From Spironucleus salmonicida (Eukaryota > Fornicata > Diplomonadida > Hexamitidae): a stretch of DNA of 64,000 bases. Location of the stretch: positions 132,828 through 196,827 of the forward strand of contig CM035324.1 of the NCBI GenBank assembly GCA_000497125.2. Direction: 5' to 3'. Position numbers and translations under genes: made by a program. The notes beneath the pieces are model-generated. The model searched no databases. It was not told the origin of the DNA and saw nothing but the letters and a program-made list of their open reading frames with translations. Below, one piece after another: positions 44,196-55,075 of this stretch; within the stretch, counting starts at the first letter, position 1; each line of letters starts with the position of its first letter.

Positions 44196-45422
44196 TCAGA
44201 TCTCATTCCTCTGCACGAGGGGGAGCTCGGTGTGCATTCTCTGCTTCCTGCTGCGCACGGCGAAGGCCACGACACCGATGACCGCGGTCAGGGCGACGAC
44301 ACCGCCGAGGACGGCACCGATGGTGGCGGCCTGGGAGGCTCTGTTGGCGGGCGCGACGCACTGGTGGGCCTGGAAGAGGTAGCCGGGTCTGCACGCGGCG
44401 CAGTAGCGCTCGTCGCAGGACAGGCACCCCTCGGGGCAGGCGGCGCACTGGCCGGTGGTGGTCTGGCGGAAGCCGACCTCGCACTCGTTGCAGGAGTCGC
44501 CGCTCTGGACCTTGCAGTTGGCGATGCCGCCGGGGACGACTGGTGGAGGCGTGGGAGGGTTCACCGAGCCGCAGGAGCTGGCGTCGGCACAGACCCCGGC
44601 TGGGGTGAGGTAGAAGCCGAGCCCGCAACCGAGGCACTCGGAGGTGCTGCAGATGGCGCAGCCCTCGGCGCAGGGGACGCAGAGCCCGTTGGTGAGGGCG
44701 TGACCGGGGTGGCACACGAGGCAGCCGTCGGCGCCCTCGATCTGACAGGAGTTGGGCTTGGGCACGCATACGTTGTCCTGGACGGCGAGGCCTTCCTTGC
44801 ACACGACGCACTTTTCTTCGTACTGGAAGTCGCAGTTGGCGACGGCGGCGAAGCAGTTGCCGCCCTGCTGGACGAAGCCTGGGATGCAAGTGGTGCAGCC
44901 GGAGGCATCGGAGGATGCGCAGAGGGAAGGGTTGGTGACGCAGGTGTTGTTCATGACGGCGAAGCCCTCGCGGCAGTTGACACACTTCTCCTCGTACTGG
45001 TAGTCGCAGTTCTTCACGCCGGCGTAGCAGTTGCCGTTGGTGTTGGAGTAGCCAGGCTTGCAGCTGATGCAGCCCTCGGGGGTGTTGGTCTCGCAGAAGG
45101 CGGGGTTGGTGACGCACTTGTTGCCGGCGTTGGCCATGCCGTCCTTGCACACGACGCACTTCTCCTCGTACTGGAACTCGCAGTTGGCGACAGCCGCGAA
45201 GCAGTTGCCGTCCTGTTCGACGTGGCCGGGCTTGCAGGTGGCGCAGCCGTCGATGCCCTGAACGGAGCAGAGGGCGGGGTTGGTGACGCACTTGTTGTCG
45301 GCGACGGCGAAGCCCTCGCGGCAGTTGATGCAGGTGGCCTCGTACTGGAACTCGCAGTTCTTGATGTTGGGGATGCAGGTGTTGTTCTCACGGTGGGTGT
45401 TGGTCGGGCAGGTCGCGCTCAT
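44196..45422 (-). CDS. Cysteine-rich membrane protein (VSP-like), array copy 1
   Basis: 408 residues. Four related modules of about 58 residues, each with NC(E/D)(F/Y)QYE--C--C, KCVTNP and GC--CKPG, carry many CxxC pairs (CINC, CATC, CVVC, CISC, CVNC, CTTC, CLVC, CAIC). A Pro-rich spacer (NPPTPPPVVPGG), two more Cys modules, one transmembrane helix (about 366-389) and a 19-residue basic-start tail (RSRKQRM ... QRNEI) follow. This is the plan of diplomonad cysteine-rich surface proteins (VSP/CRP style), probably GPI-free and membrane anchored. I start at MSATCP (45422), preceded by a TATTATAC-containing AT-rich patch; the frame is open for 52 more codons to an ATG at 45578, but that stretch lies in the repeated spacer. 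Neither start shows a signal peptide. Stop TGA; Gln is nearly always CAG. Confidence 0.9.
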   Translation of the reverse strand: MSATCPTNTHRENNTCIPNIKNCEFQYEATCINCREGFAVADNKCVTNPALCSVQGIDGCATCKPGHVEQDGNCFAAVANCEFQYEEKCVVCKDGMANAGNKCVTNPAFCETNTPEGCISCKPGYSNTNGNCYAGVKNCDYQYEEKCVNCREGFAVMNNTCVTNPSLCASSDASGCTTCIPGFVQQGGNCFAAVANCDFQYEEKCVVCKEGLAVQDNVCVPKPNSCQIEGADGCLVCHPGHALTNGLCVPCAEGCAICSTSECLGCGLGFYLTPAGVCADASSCGSVNPPTPPPVVPGGIANCKVQSGDSCNECEVGFRQTTTGQCAACPEGCLSCDERYCAACRPGYLFQAHQCVAPANRASQAATIGAVLGGVVALTAVIGVVAFAVRSRKQRMHTELPLVQRNEI

Positions 45423-45743
45423 TGGTAGTGGAGTGGGCGGGTCGGATCGGGGGTATAATACGGTATTAGGCCGATAATCTATTTCGGGCCGAGTTAGAAT
45501 AGGTGGAGCGGAGTTGGATTGCCTTGGGTATCCGCGCCATCGTGCAGAATACCCGGCCGGGTGGAAGGGCGGACCCATCCCGAGGCGGGCGGTGCGCGAG
45601 AAAGATAAAATTCGGCACAGCTCTTTCCCTCGTAGTCTCCCAGCGAAGTACTCAATACTGCCAGGTCAGGCTTCACTTCACAATTTGGAACAAGATGTGG
45701 TGTTTAACTGACTGTATGACCGAATCGAGAGTACTGGGGCGTG

Positions 45744-46169
45744 GCCGCGGACCCGGGCGCTGGGCGGGTGCTGGGAAGCGGGCCCGCCCATCCCGAGGCG
45801 GGCGGTGCGCGAGAAAGATAAAATTCGGCACAGCTCTTTCCCTCGTAGTCTCCCAGCGAAGTACTCAATACTGCCAGGTCAGGCTTCACTTCACAATTTG
45901 GAACAAGATGTGGTGTTTAACTGACTGTATGACCGAATCGAGAGTACTGGGGCGTGGCCGCGGACCCGGGCGCTGGGCGGGTGCTGGGAAGCGGGCCCGC
46001 CCATCCCGAGGCGGGCGGTGCGCGAGAAAGATAAAATTCGGCACAGCTCTTTCCCTCGTAGTCTCCCAGCGAAGCACTCAATACTGCCAGGTCAGGCTTC
46101 ACTTCACAATTTGGAACAAGATGTGGTGTTTAACTGACTGTATGACCGAATCGAGAGTACTGGGACGGC
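45744..46169. repeat. 213-bp minisatellite, two extra copies
   Basis: Units start at 45744 and 45957, behind a partial unit that is present in every spacer. These make the longest spacer (2389-bp period). Confidence 0.9.
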
Positions 46170-46584
46170 CGGAAAGAAGGGGCGCCTCGCGCTGTTACTT
46201 TGCGACGCTTCCCGTGAGGCGCTAGCTCGAAGTGGGCCACGAGATGCTTCAGCTACCGCCCTGGGAAGCCAAGGTGAAAGTGCGTGGCTAAAGGTTGGGA
46301 CGTACCAAGCCACTACGAAGTGGGAGTGAGACAGCATACTTAGGGGAGGCGCTGTGAAGGCAGATGACGGAGAAGTGACGGCTGCCCTTTCTAGCGTTTG
46401 GTTAGCTTGGGTGCATAGCCTCTGCTGGTAGATTTTGTTATAGGTGCAGTTAGTAAAAGCTAATGCTAGGGCTAGGCAATTAATAGAATAAATACTGCCG
46501 AAACGTATAAATAAATCATTAGCATAGCTTATCAGCCAGCTAGAGTGGAGGGACGTGAGGGCGCTATAAATCAAGTAGGGTCAC

Positions 46585-47811
46585 TCAGATCTCATTCCTC
46601 TGCACGAGGGGGAGCTCGGTGTGCATTCTCTGCTTCCTGCTGCGCACGGCGAAGGCCACGACACCGATGACCGCGGTCAGGGCGACGACACCGCCGAGGA
46701 CGGCACCGATGGTGGCGGCCTGGGAGGCTCTGTTGGCGGGCGCGACGCACTGGTGGGCCTGGAAGAGGTAGCCGGGTCTGCACGCGGCGCAGTAGCGCTC
46801 GTCGCAGGACAGGCACCCCTCGGGGCAGGCGGCGCACTGGCCGGTGGTGGTCTGGCGGAAGCCGACCTCGCACTCGTTGCAGGAGTCGCCGCTCTGGACC
46901 TTGCAGTTGGCGATGCCGCCGGGGACGACTGGTGGAGGCGTGGGAGGGTTCACCGAGACGCAGGAGCTGGCGTCGGCACAGACCCCGGCTGGGGTGAGGT
47001 AGAAGCCGAGCCCGCAACCGAGGCACTCGGAGGTGCTGCAGATGGCGCAGCCCTCGGCGCAGGGGACGCAGAGCCCGTTGGTGAGGGCGTGACCGGGGTG
47101 GCACACGAGGCAGCCGTCGGCGCCCTCGATCTGGCAGGAGTTGGGCTTGGGCACGCATACGTTGTCCTGGACGGCGAGGCCTTCCTTGCACACGACGCAC
47201 TTTTCTTCGTACTGGAAGTCGCAGTTGGCGACGGCGGCGAAGCAGTTGCCGCCCTGCTGGACGAAGCCTGGGATGCAAGTGGTGCAGCCGGAGGCATCGG
47301 AGGATGCGCAGAGGGAAGGGTTGGTGACGCAGGTGTTGTTCATGACGGCGAAGCCCTCGCGGCAGTTGACACACTTCTCCTCGTACTGGAAGTCGCAGTT
47401 CTTCACGCCGGCGAAGCAGTTGCCGTTGGTGTTGGAGTAGCCAGGCTTGCAGCTGATGCAGCCCTCGGGGGTGTTGGTCTCGCAGAAGGCGGGGTTGGTG
47501 ACGCACTTGTTGCCGGCGTTGGCCATGCCGTCCTTGCACACGACGCACTTCTCCTCGTACTGGAACTCGCAGTTGGCGACAGCCGCGAAGCAGTTGCCGT
47601 CCTGTTCGACGTGGCCGGGCTTGCAGGTGGCGCAGCCGTCGATGCCCTGAACGGAGCAGAGGGCGGGGTTGGTGACGCACTTGTTGTCGGCGACGGCGAA
47701 GCCCTCGCGGCAGTTGATGCAGGTGGCCTCGTACTGGAACGCGCAGTTCTTGATGTTGGGGATGCAGGTGTTGTTCTCACGGTGGGTGTTGGTCGGGCAG
47801 GTCGCGCTCAT
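46585..47811 (-). CDS. Cysteine-rich membrane protein, array copy 2
   Basis: As copy 1, the most different full copy: CAFQYE in module 1, CFAG and CDFQYE at module 3, and CVSV instead of CGSV before the Pro-rich spacer. All cysteines are kept. Confidence 0.9.
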   Translation of the reverse strand: MSATCPTNTHRENNTCIPNIKNCAFQYEATCINCREGFAVADNKCVTNPALCSVQGIDGCATCKPGHVEQDGNCFAAVANCEFQYEEKCVVCKDGMANAGNKCVTNPAFCETNTPEGCISCKPGYSNTNGNCFAGVKNCDFQYEEKCVNCREGFAVMNNTCVTNPSLCASSDASGCTTCIPGFVQQGGNCFAAVANCDFQYEEKCVVCKEGLAVQDNVCVPKPNSCQIEGADGCLVCHPGHALTNGLCVPCAEGCAICSTSECLGCGLGFYLTPAGVCADASSCVSVNPPTPPPVVPGGIANCKVQSGDSCNECEVGFRQTTTGQCAACPEGCLSCDERYCAACRPGYLFQAHQCVAPANRASQAATIGAVLGGVVALTAVIGVVAFAVRSRKQRMHTELPLVQRNEI

Positions 47812-48547
47812 TGGTAGTGGAGTGGGCGGGTCGGATCGGGGGTATAATACGGTATTAGGCCGATAATCTATTTCGGGCCGAGTTAGAATAGGTGGAGCGG
47901 AGTTGGATTGCCTTGGGTATCCGCGCCATCGTGCAGAATACCCGGCCGGGTGGAAGGGCGGACCCATCCCGAGGCGGGCGGTGCGCGAGAAAGATAAAAT
48001 TCGGCACAGCTCTTTCCCTCGTAGTCTCCCAGCGAAGTACTCAATACTGCCAGGTCAGGCTTCACTTCAAAATTTGGAACAAGATGTGGTGTTTAACTGA
48101 CTGTATGACCGAATCGAGAGTACTGGGACGGCCGGAAAGAAGGGGCGCCTCGCGCTGTTACTTTGCGACGCTTCCCGTGAGGCGCTAGCTCGAAGTGGGC
48201 CACGAGATGCTTCAGCTACCGCCCTGGGAAGCCAAGGTGAAAGTGCGTGGCTAAAGGTTGGGACGTACCAAGCCACTACGAAGTGGGAGTGAGACAGCAT
48301 ACTTAGGGGAGGCGCTGTGAAGGCAGATGACGGAGAAGTGACGGCTGCCCTTTCTAGCGTTTGGTTAGCTTGGGTGCATAGCCTCTGCTGGTAGATTTTG
48401 TTATAGGTGCAGTTAGTAAAAGCTAATGCTAGGGCTAGGCAATTAATAGAATAAATACTGCCGAAACGTATAAATAAATCATTAGCATAGCTTATCAGCC
48501 AGCTAGAGTGGAGGGACGTGAGGGCGCTATAAATCAAGTAGGGTCAC

Positions 48548-49774
48548 TCAGATCTCATTCCTCTGCACGAGGGGGAGCTCGGTGTGCATTCTCTGCTTCC
48601 TGCTGCGCACGGCGAAGGCCACGACACCGATGACCGCGGTCAGGGCGACGACACCGCCGAGGACGGCACCGATGGTGGCGGCCTGGGAGGCTCTGTTGGC
48701 GGGCGCGACGCACTGGTGGGCCTGGAAGAGGTAGCCGGGTCTGCACGCGGCGCAGTAGCGCTCGTCGCAGGACAGGCACCCCTCGGGGCAGGCGGCGCAC
48801 TGGCCGGTGGTGGTCTGGCGGAAGCCGACCTCGCACTCGTTGCAGGAGTCGCCGCTCTGGACCTTGCAGTTGGCGATGCCGCCGGGGACGACTGGTGGAG
48901 GCGTGGGAGGGTTCACCGAGCCGCAGGAGCTGGCGTCGGCACAGACCCCGGCTGGGGTGAGGTAGAAGCCGAGCCCGCAACCGAGGCACTCGGAGGTGCT
49001 GCAGATGGCGCAGCCCTCGGCGCAGGGGACGCAGAGCCCGTTGGTGAGGGCGTGACCGGGGTGGCACACGAGGCAGCCGTCGGCGCCCTCGATCTGGCAG
49101 GAGTTGGGCTTGGGCACGCATACGTTGTCCTGGACGGCGAGGCCTTCCTTGCACACGACGCACTTTTCTTCGTACTGGAAGTCGCAGTTGGCGACGGCGG
49201 CGAAGCAGTTGCCGCCCTGCTGGACGAAGCCTGGGATGCAAGTGGTGCAGCCGGAGGCATCGGAGGATGCGCAGAGGGAAGGGTTGGTGACGCAGGTGTT
49301 GTTCATGACGGCGAAGCCCTCGCGGCAGTTGACACACTTCTCCTCGTACTGGTAGTCGCAGTTCTTCACGCCGGCGTAGCAGTTGCCGTTGGTGTTGGAG
49401 TAGCCAGGCTTGCAGCTGATGCAGCCCTCGGGGGTGTTGGTCTCGCAGAAGGCGGGGTTGGTGACGCACTTGTTGCCGGCGTTGGCCATGCCGTCCTTGC
49501 ACACGACGCACTTCTCCTCGTACTGGAACTCGCAGTTGGCGACAGCCGCGAAGCAGTTGCCGTCCTGTTCGACGTGGCCGGGCTTGCAGGTGGCGCAGCC
49601 GTCGATGCCCTGAACGGAGCAGAGGGCGGGGTTGGTGACGCACTTGTTGTCGGCGACGGCGAAGCCCTCGCGGCAGTTGATGCAGGTGGCCTCGTACTGG
49701 AACTCGCAGTTCTTGATGTTGGGGATGCAGGTGTTGTTCTCACGGTGGGTGTTGGTCGGGCAGGTCGCGCTCAT
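48548..49774 (-). CDS. Cysteine-rich membrane protein, array copy 3
   Basis: As copy 1 at protein level (CYAG, CDYQYE). Differs from copy 1 by a silent CTGGCAGG/CTGACAGG site and one base in the promoter-proximal spacer (TTCAAAATTTGG). Confidence 0.9.
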   Translation of the reverse strand: MSATCPTNTHRENNTCIPNIKNCEFQYEATCINCREGFAVADNKCVTNPALCSVQGIDGCATCKPGHVEQDGNCFAAVANCEFQYEEKCVVCKDGMANAGNKCVTNPAFCETNTPEGCISCKPGYSNTNGNCYAGVKNCDYQYEEKCVNCREGFAVMNNTCVTNPSLCASSDASGCTTCIPGFVQQGGNCFAAVANCDFQYEEKCVVCKEGLAVQDNVCVPKPNSCQIEGADGCLVCHPGHALTNGLCVPCAEGCAICSTSECLGCGLGFYLTPAGVCADASSCGSVNPPTPPPVVPGGIANCKVQSGDSCNECEVGFRQTTTGQCAACPEGCLSCDERYCAACRPGYLFQAHQCVAPANRASQAATIGAVLGGVVALTAVIGVVAFAVRSRKQRMHTELPLVQRNEI

Positions 49775-50095
49775 TGGTAGTGGAGTGGGCGGGTCGGATC
49801 GGGGGTATAATACGGTATTAGGCCGATAATCTATTTCGGGCCGAGTTAGAATAGGTGGAGCGGAGTTGGATTGCCTTGGGTATCCGCGCCATCGTGCAGA
49901 ATACCCGGCCGGGTGGAAGGGCGGACCCATCCCGAGGCGGGCGGTGCGCGAGAAAGATAAAATTCGGCACAGCTCTTTCCCTCGTAGTCTCCCAGCGAAG
50001 TACTCAATACTGCCAGGTCAGGCTTCACTTCACAATTTGGAACAAGATGTGGTGTTTAACTGACTGTATGACCGAATCGAGAGTACTGGGGCGTG

Positions 50096-50308
50096 GCCGC
50101 GGACCCGGGCGCTGGGCGGGTGCTGGGAAGCGGGCCCGCCCATCCCGAGGCGGGCGGTGCGCGAGAAAGATAAAATTCGGCACAGCTCTTTCCCTCGTAG
50201 TCTCCCAGCGAAGTACTCAATACTGCCAGGTCAGGCTTCACTTCACAATTTGGAACAAGATGTGGTGTTTAACTGACTGTATGACCGAATCGAGAGTACT
50301 GGGACGGC
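50096..50308. repeat. 213-bp minisatellite, one extra copy
   Basis: Same unit as at 45744; gives the 2176-bp period. Confidence 0.9.
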
Positions 50309-50723
50309 CGGAAAGAAGGGGCGCCTCGCGCTGTTACTTTGCGACGCTTCCCGTGAGGCGCTAGCTCGAAGTGGGCCACGAGATGCTTCAGCTACCGCCC
50401 TGGGAAGCCAAGGTGAAAGTGCGTGGCTAAAGGTTGGGACGTACCAAGCCACTACGAAGTGGGAGTGAGACAGCATACTTAGGGGAGGCGCTGTGAAGGC
50501 AGATGACGGAGAAGTGACGGCTGCCCTTTCTAGCGTTTGGTTAGCTTGGGTGCATAGCCTCTGCTGGTAGATTTTGTTATAGGTGCAGTTAGTAAAAGCT
50601 AATGCTAGGGCTAGGCAATTAATAGAATAAATACTGCCGAAACGTATAAATAAATCATTAGCATAGCTTATCAGCCAGCTAGAGTGGAGGGACGTGAGGG
50701 CGCTATAAATCAAGTAGGGTCAC

Positions 50724-51950
50724 TCAGATCTCATTCCTCTGCACGAGGGGGAGCTCGGTGTGCATTCTCTGCTTCCTGCTGCGCACGGCGAAGGCCACGA
50801 CACCGATGACCGCGGTCAGGGCGACGACACCGCCGAGGACGGCACCGATGGTGGCGGCCTGGGAGGCTCTGTTGGCGGGCGCGACGCACTGGTGGGCCTG
50901 GAAGAGGTAGCCGGGTCTGCACGCGGCGCAGTAGCGCTCGTCGCAGGACAGGCACCCCTCGGGGCAGGCGGCGCACTGGCCGGTGGTGGTCTGGCGGAAG
51001 CCGACCTCGCACTCGTTGCAGGAGTCGCCGCTCTGGACCTTGCAGTTGGCGATGCCGCCGGGGACGACTGGTGGAGGCGTGGGAGGGTTCACCGAGCCGC
51101 AGGAGCTGGCGTCGGCACAGACCCCGGCTGGGGTGAGGTAGAAGCCGAGCCCGCAACCGAGGCACTCGGAGGTGCTGCAGATGGCGCAGCCCTCGGCGCA
51201 GGGGACGCAGAGCCCGTTGGTGAGGGCGTGACCGGGGTGGCACACGAGGCAGCCGTCGGCGCCCTCGATCTGACAGGAGTTGGGCTTGGGCACGCATACG
51301 TTGTCCTGGACGGCGAGGCCTTCCTTGCACACGACGCACTTTTCTTCGTACTGGAAGTCGCAGTTGGCGACGGCGGCGAAGCAGTTGCCGCCCTGCTGGA
51401 CGAAGCCTGGGATGCAAGTGGTGCAGCCGGAGGCATCGGAGGATGCGCAGAGGGAAGGGTTGGTGACGCAGGTGTTGTTCATGACGGCGAAGCCCTCGCG
51501 GCAGTTGACACACTTCTCCTCGTACTGGTAGTCGCAGTTCTTCACGCCGGCGTAGCAGTTGCCGTTGGTGTTGGAGTAGCCAGGCTTGCAGCTGATGCAG
51601 CCCTCGGGGGTGTTGGTCTCGCAGAAGGCGGGGTTGGTGACGCACTTGTTGCCGGCGTTGGCCATGCCGTCCTTGCACACGACGCACTTCTCCTCGTACT
51701 GGAACTCGCAGTTGGCGACAGCCGCGAAGCAGTTGCCGTCCTGTTCGACGTGGCCGGGCTTGCAGGTGGCGCAGCCGTCGATGCCCTGAACGGAGCAGAG
51801 GGCGGGGTTGGTGACGCACTTGTTGTCGGCGACGGCGAAGCCCTCGCGGCAGTTGATGCAGGTGGCCTCGTACTGGAACTCGCAGTTCTTGATGTTGGGG
51901 ATGCAGGTGTTGTTCTCACGGTGGGTGTTGGTCGGGCAGGTCGCGCTCAT
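50724..51950 (-). CDS. Cysteine-rich membrane protein, array copy 4
   Basis: Protein identical to copy 1 by inspection, with the CTGACAGG silent variant. Confidence 0.9.
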   Translation of the reverse strand: MSATCPTNTHRENNTCIPNIKNCEFQYEATCINCREGFAVADNKCVTNPALCSVQGIDGCATCKPGHVEQDGNCFAAVANCEFQYEEKCVVCKDGMANAGNKCVTNPAFCETNTPEGCISCKPGYSNTNGNCYAGVKNCDYQYEEKCVNCREGFAVMNNTCVTNPSLCASSDASGCTTCIPGFVQQGGNCFAAVANCDFQYEEKCVVCKEGLAVQDNVCVPKPNSCQIEGADGCLVCHPGHALTNGLCVPCAEGCAICSTSECLGCGLGFYLTPAGVCADASSCGSVNPPTPPPVVPGGIANCKVQSGDSCNECEVGFRQTTTGQCAACPEGCLSCDERYCAACRPGYLFQAHQCVAPANRASQAATIGAVLGGVVALTAVIGVVAFAVRSRKQRMHTELPLVQRNEI

Positions 51951-52271
51951 TGGTAGTGGAGTGGGCGGGTCGGATCGGGGGTATAATACGGTATTAGGCC
52001 GATAATCTATTTCGGGCCGAGTTAGAATAGGTGGAGCGGAGTTGGATTGCCTTGGGTATCCGCGCCATCGTGCAGAATACCCGGCCGGGTGGAAGGGCGG
52101 ACCCATCCCGAGGCGGGCGGTGCGCGAGAAAGATAAAATTCGGCACAGCTCTTTCCCTCGTAGTCTCCCAGCGAAGTACTCAATACTGCCAGGTCAGGCT
52201 TCACTTCACAATTTGGAACAAGATGTGGTGTTTAACTGACTGTATGACCGAATCGAGAGTACTGGGGCGTG

Positions 52272-52484
52272 GCCGCGGACCCGGGCGCTGGGCGGGTGCT
52301 GGGAAGCGGGCCCGCCCATCCCGAGGCGGGCGGTGCGCGAGAAAGATAAAATTCGGCACAGCTCTTTCCCTCGTAGTCTCCCAGCGAAGTACTCAATACT
52401 GCCAGGTCAGGCTTCACTTCACAATTTGGAACAAGATGTGGTGTTTAACTGACTGTATGACCGAATCGAGAGTACTGGGACGGC
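52272..52484. repeat. 213-bp minisatellite, one extra copy
   Basis: Same unit; 2176-bp period. Confidence 0.9.
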
Positions 52485-52899
52485 CGGAAAGAAGGGGCGC
52501 CTCGCGCTGTTACTTTGCGACGCTTCCCGTGAGGCGCTAGCTCGAAGTGGGCCACGAGATGCTTCAGCTACCGCCCTGGGAAGCCAAGGTGAAAGTGCGT
52601 GGCTAAAGTTTGGGACGTACCAAGCCACTACGAAGTGGGAGTGAGACAGCATACTTAGGGGAGGCGCTGTGAAGGCAGATGACGGAGAAGTGACGGCTGC
52701 CCTTTCTAGCGTTTGATTAGCTTGGGTGCATAGCCTCTGCTGGTAGATTTTGTTATAGGTGCAGTTAGTAAAAGCTAATGCTAGGGCTAGGCAATTAATA
52801 GAATAAATACTGCCGAAACGTATAAATAAATCATTAGCATAGCTTATCAGCCAGCTAGAGTGGAGGGACGTGAGGGCGCTATAAATCAAGTAGGGTCAC

Positions 52900-54126
52900 T
52901 CAGATCTCATTCCTCTGCACGAGGGGGAGCTCGGTGTGCATTCTCTGCTTCCTGCTGCGCACGGCGAAGGCCACGACACCGATGACCGCGGTCAGGGCGA
53001 CGACACCGCCGAGGACGGCACCGATGGTGGCGGCCTGGGAGGCTCTGTTGGCGGGCGCGACGCACTGGTGGGCCTGGAAGAGGTAGCCGGGTCTGCACGC
53101 GGCGCAGTAGCGCTCGTCGCAGGACAGGCACCCCTCGGGGCAGGCGGCGCACTGGCCGGTGGTGGTCTGGCGGAAGCCGACCTCGCACTCGTTGCAGGAG
53201 TCGCCGCTCTGGACCTTGCAGTTGGCGATGCCGCCGGGGACGACTGGTGGAGGCGTGGGAGGGTTCACCGAGCCGCAGGAGCTGGCGTCGGCACAGACCC
53301 CGGCTGGGGTGAGGTAGAAGCCGAGCCCGCAACCGAGGCACTCGGAGGTGCTGCAGATGGCGCAGCCCTCGGCGCAGGGGACGCAGAGCCCGTTGGTGAG
53401 GGCGTGACCGGGGTGGCACACGAGGCAGCCGTCGGCGCCCTCGATCTGGCAGGAGTTGGGCTTGGGCACGCATACGTTGTCCTGGACGGCGAGGCCTTCC
53501 TTGCACACGACGCACTTTTCTTCGTACTGGAAGTCGCAGTTGGCGACGGCGGCGAAGCAGTTGCCGCCCTGCTGGACGAAGCCTGGGATGCAAGTGGTGC
53601 AGCCGGAGGCATCGGAGGATGCGCAGAGGGAAGGGTTGGTGACGCAGGTGTTGTTCATGACGGCGAAGCCCTCGCGGCAGTTGACACACTTCTCCTCGTA
53701 CTGGTAGTCGCAGTTCTTCACGCCGGCGTAGCAGTTGCCGTTGGTGTTGGAGTAGCCAGGCTTGCAGCTGATGCAGCCCTCGGGGGTGTTGGTCTCGCAG
53801 AAGGCGGGGTTGGTGACGCACTTGTTGCCGGCGTTGGCCATGCCGTCCTTGCACACGACGCACTTCTCCTCGTACTGGAACTCGCAGTTGGCGACAGCCG
53901 CGAAGCAGTTGCCGTCCTGTTCGACGTGGCCGGGCTTGCAGGTGGCGCAGCCGTCGATGCCCTGAACGGAGCAGAGGGCGGGGTTGGTGACGCACTTGTT
54001 GTCGGCGACGGCGAAGCCCTCGCGGCAGTTGATGCAGGTGGCCTCGTACTGGAACTCGCAGTTCTTGATGTTGGGGATGCAGGTGTTGTTCTCACGGTGG
54101 GTGTTGGTCGGGCAGGTCGCGCTCAT
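52900..54126 (-). CDS. Cysteine-rich membrane protein, array copy 5
   Basis: Protein identical to copy 1 by inspection; silent CTGGCAGG variant as in copies 2 and 3. Confidence 0.9.
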   Translation of the reverse strand: MSATCPTNTHRENNTCIPNIKNCEFQYEATCINCREGFAVADNKCVTNPALCSVQGIDGCATCKPGHVEQDGNCFAAVANCEFQYEEKCVVCKDGMANAGNKCVTNPAFCETNTPEGCISCKPGYSNTNGNCYAGVKNCDYQYEEKCVNCREGFAVMNNTCVTNPSLCASSDASGCTTCIPGFVQQGGNCFAAVANCDFQYEEKCVVCKEGLAVQDNVCVPKPNSCQIEGADGCLVCHPGHALTNGLCVPCAEGCAICSTSECLGCGLGFYLTPAGVCADASSCGSVNPPTPPPVVPGGIANCKVQSGDSCNECEVGFRQTTTGQCAACPEGCLSCDERYCAACRPGYLFQAHQCVAPANRASQAATIGAVLGGVVALTAVIGVVAFAVRSRKQRMHTELPLVQRNEI

Positions 54127-54447
54127 TGGTAGTGGAGTGGGCGGGTCGGATCGGGGGTATAATACGGTATTAGGCCGATAATCTATTTCGGGCCGAGTTA
54201 GAATAGGTGGAGCGGAGTTGGATTGCCTTGGGTATCCGCGCCATCGTGCAGAATACCCGGCCGGGTGGAAGGGCGGACCCATCCCGAGGCGGGCGGTGCG
54301 CGAGAAAGATAAAATTCGGCACAGCTCTTTCCCTCGTAGTCTCCCAGCGAAGTACTCAATACTGCCAGGTCAGGCTTCACTTCACAATTTGGAACAAGAT
54401 GTGGTGTTTAACTGACTGTATGACCGAATCGAGAGTACTGGGGCGTG

Positions 54448-54660
54448 GCCGCGGACCCGGGCGCTGGGCGGGTGCTGGGAAGCGGGCCCGCCCATCCCGA
54501 GGCGGGCGGTGCGCGAGAAAGATAAAATTCGGCACAGCTCTTTCCCTCGTAGTCTCCCAGCGAAGTACTCAATACTGCCAGGTCAGGCTTCACTTCACAA
54601 TTTGGAACAAGATGTGGTGTTTAACTGACTGTATGACCGAATCGAGAGTACTGGGACGGC
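54448..54660. repeat. 213-bp minisatellite, one extra copy
   Basis: Same unit; 2176-bp period. Spacers further right carry only the partial unit. Confidence 0.9.
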
Positions 54661-55075
54661 CGGAAAGAAGGGGCGCCTCGCGCTGTTACTTTGCGACGCT
54701 TCCCGTGAGGCGCTAGCTCGAAGTGGGCCACGAGATGCTTCAGCTACCGCCCTGGGAAGCCAAGGTGAAAGTGCGTGGCTAAAGGTTGGGACGTACCAAG
54801 CCACTACGAAGTGGGAGTGAGACAGCATACTTAGGGGAGGCGCTGTGAAGGCAGATGACGGAGAAGTGACGGCTGCCCTTTCTAGCGTTTGGTTAGCTTG
54901 GGTGCATAGCCTCTGCTGGTAGATTTTGTTATAGGTGCAGTTAGTAAAAGCTAATGCTAGGGCTAGGCAATTAATAGAATAAATACTGCCGAAACGTATA
55001 AATAAATCATTAGCATAGCTTATCAGCCAGCTAGAGTGGAGGGACGTGAGGGCGCTATAAATCAAGTAGGGTCAC

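Noticed and set aside
44203-45291. 362-codon Arg-rich minus-strand ORF overlapping each cysteine-rich gene
   Set aside because: A +1/+2 shadow frame of the real gene, dominated by Arg/Leu/Pro.
44232-45428. 398-codon plus-strand ORF antisense to each cysteine-rich gene (and its repeats in other copies)
   Set aside because: It is the mirror of a strongly biased GC-rich coding sequence; it reads low-complexity Gly/Ala/Val/Asp and recurs only because the gene is repeated.
45503-46225. 240-codon plus ORF crossing the 213-bp minisatellites
   Set aside because: Stays open only because 213 is divisible by three; content is repeat noise with no start context or family.
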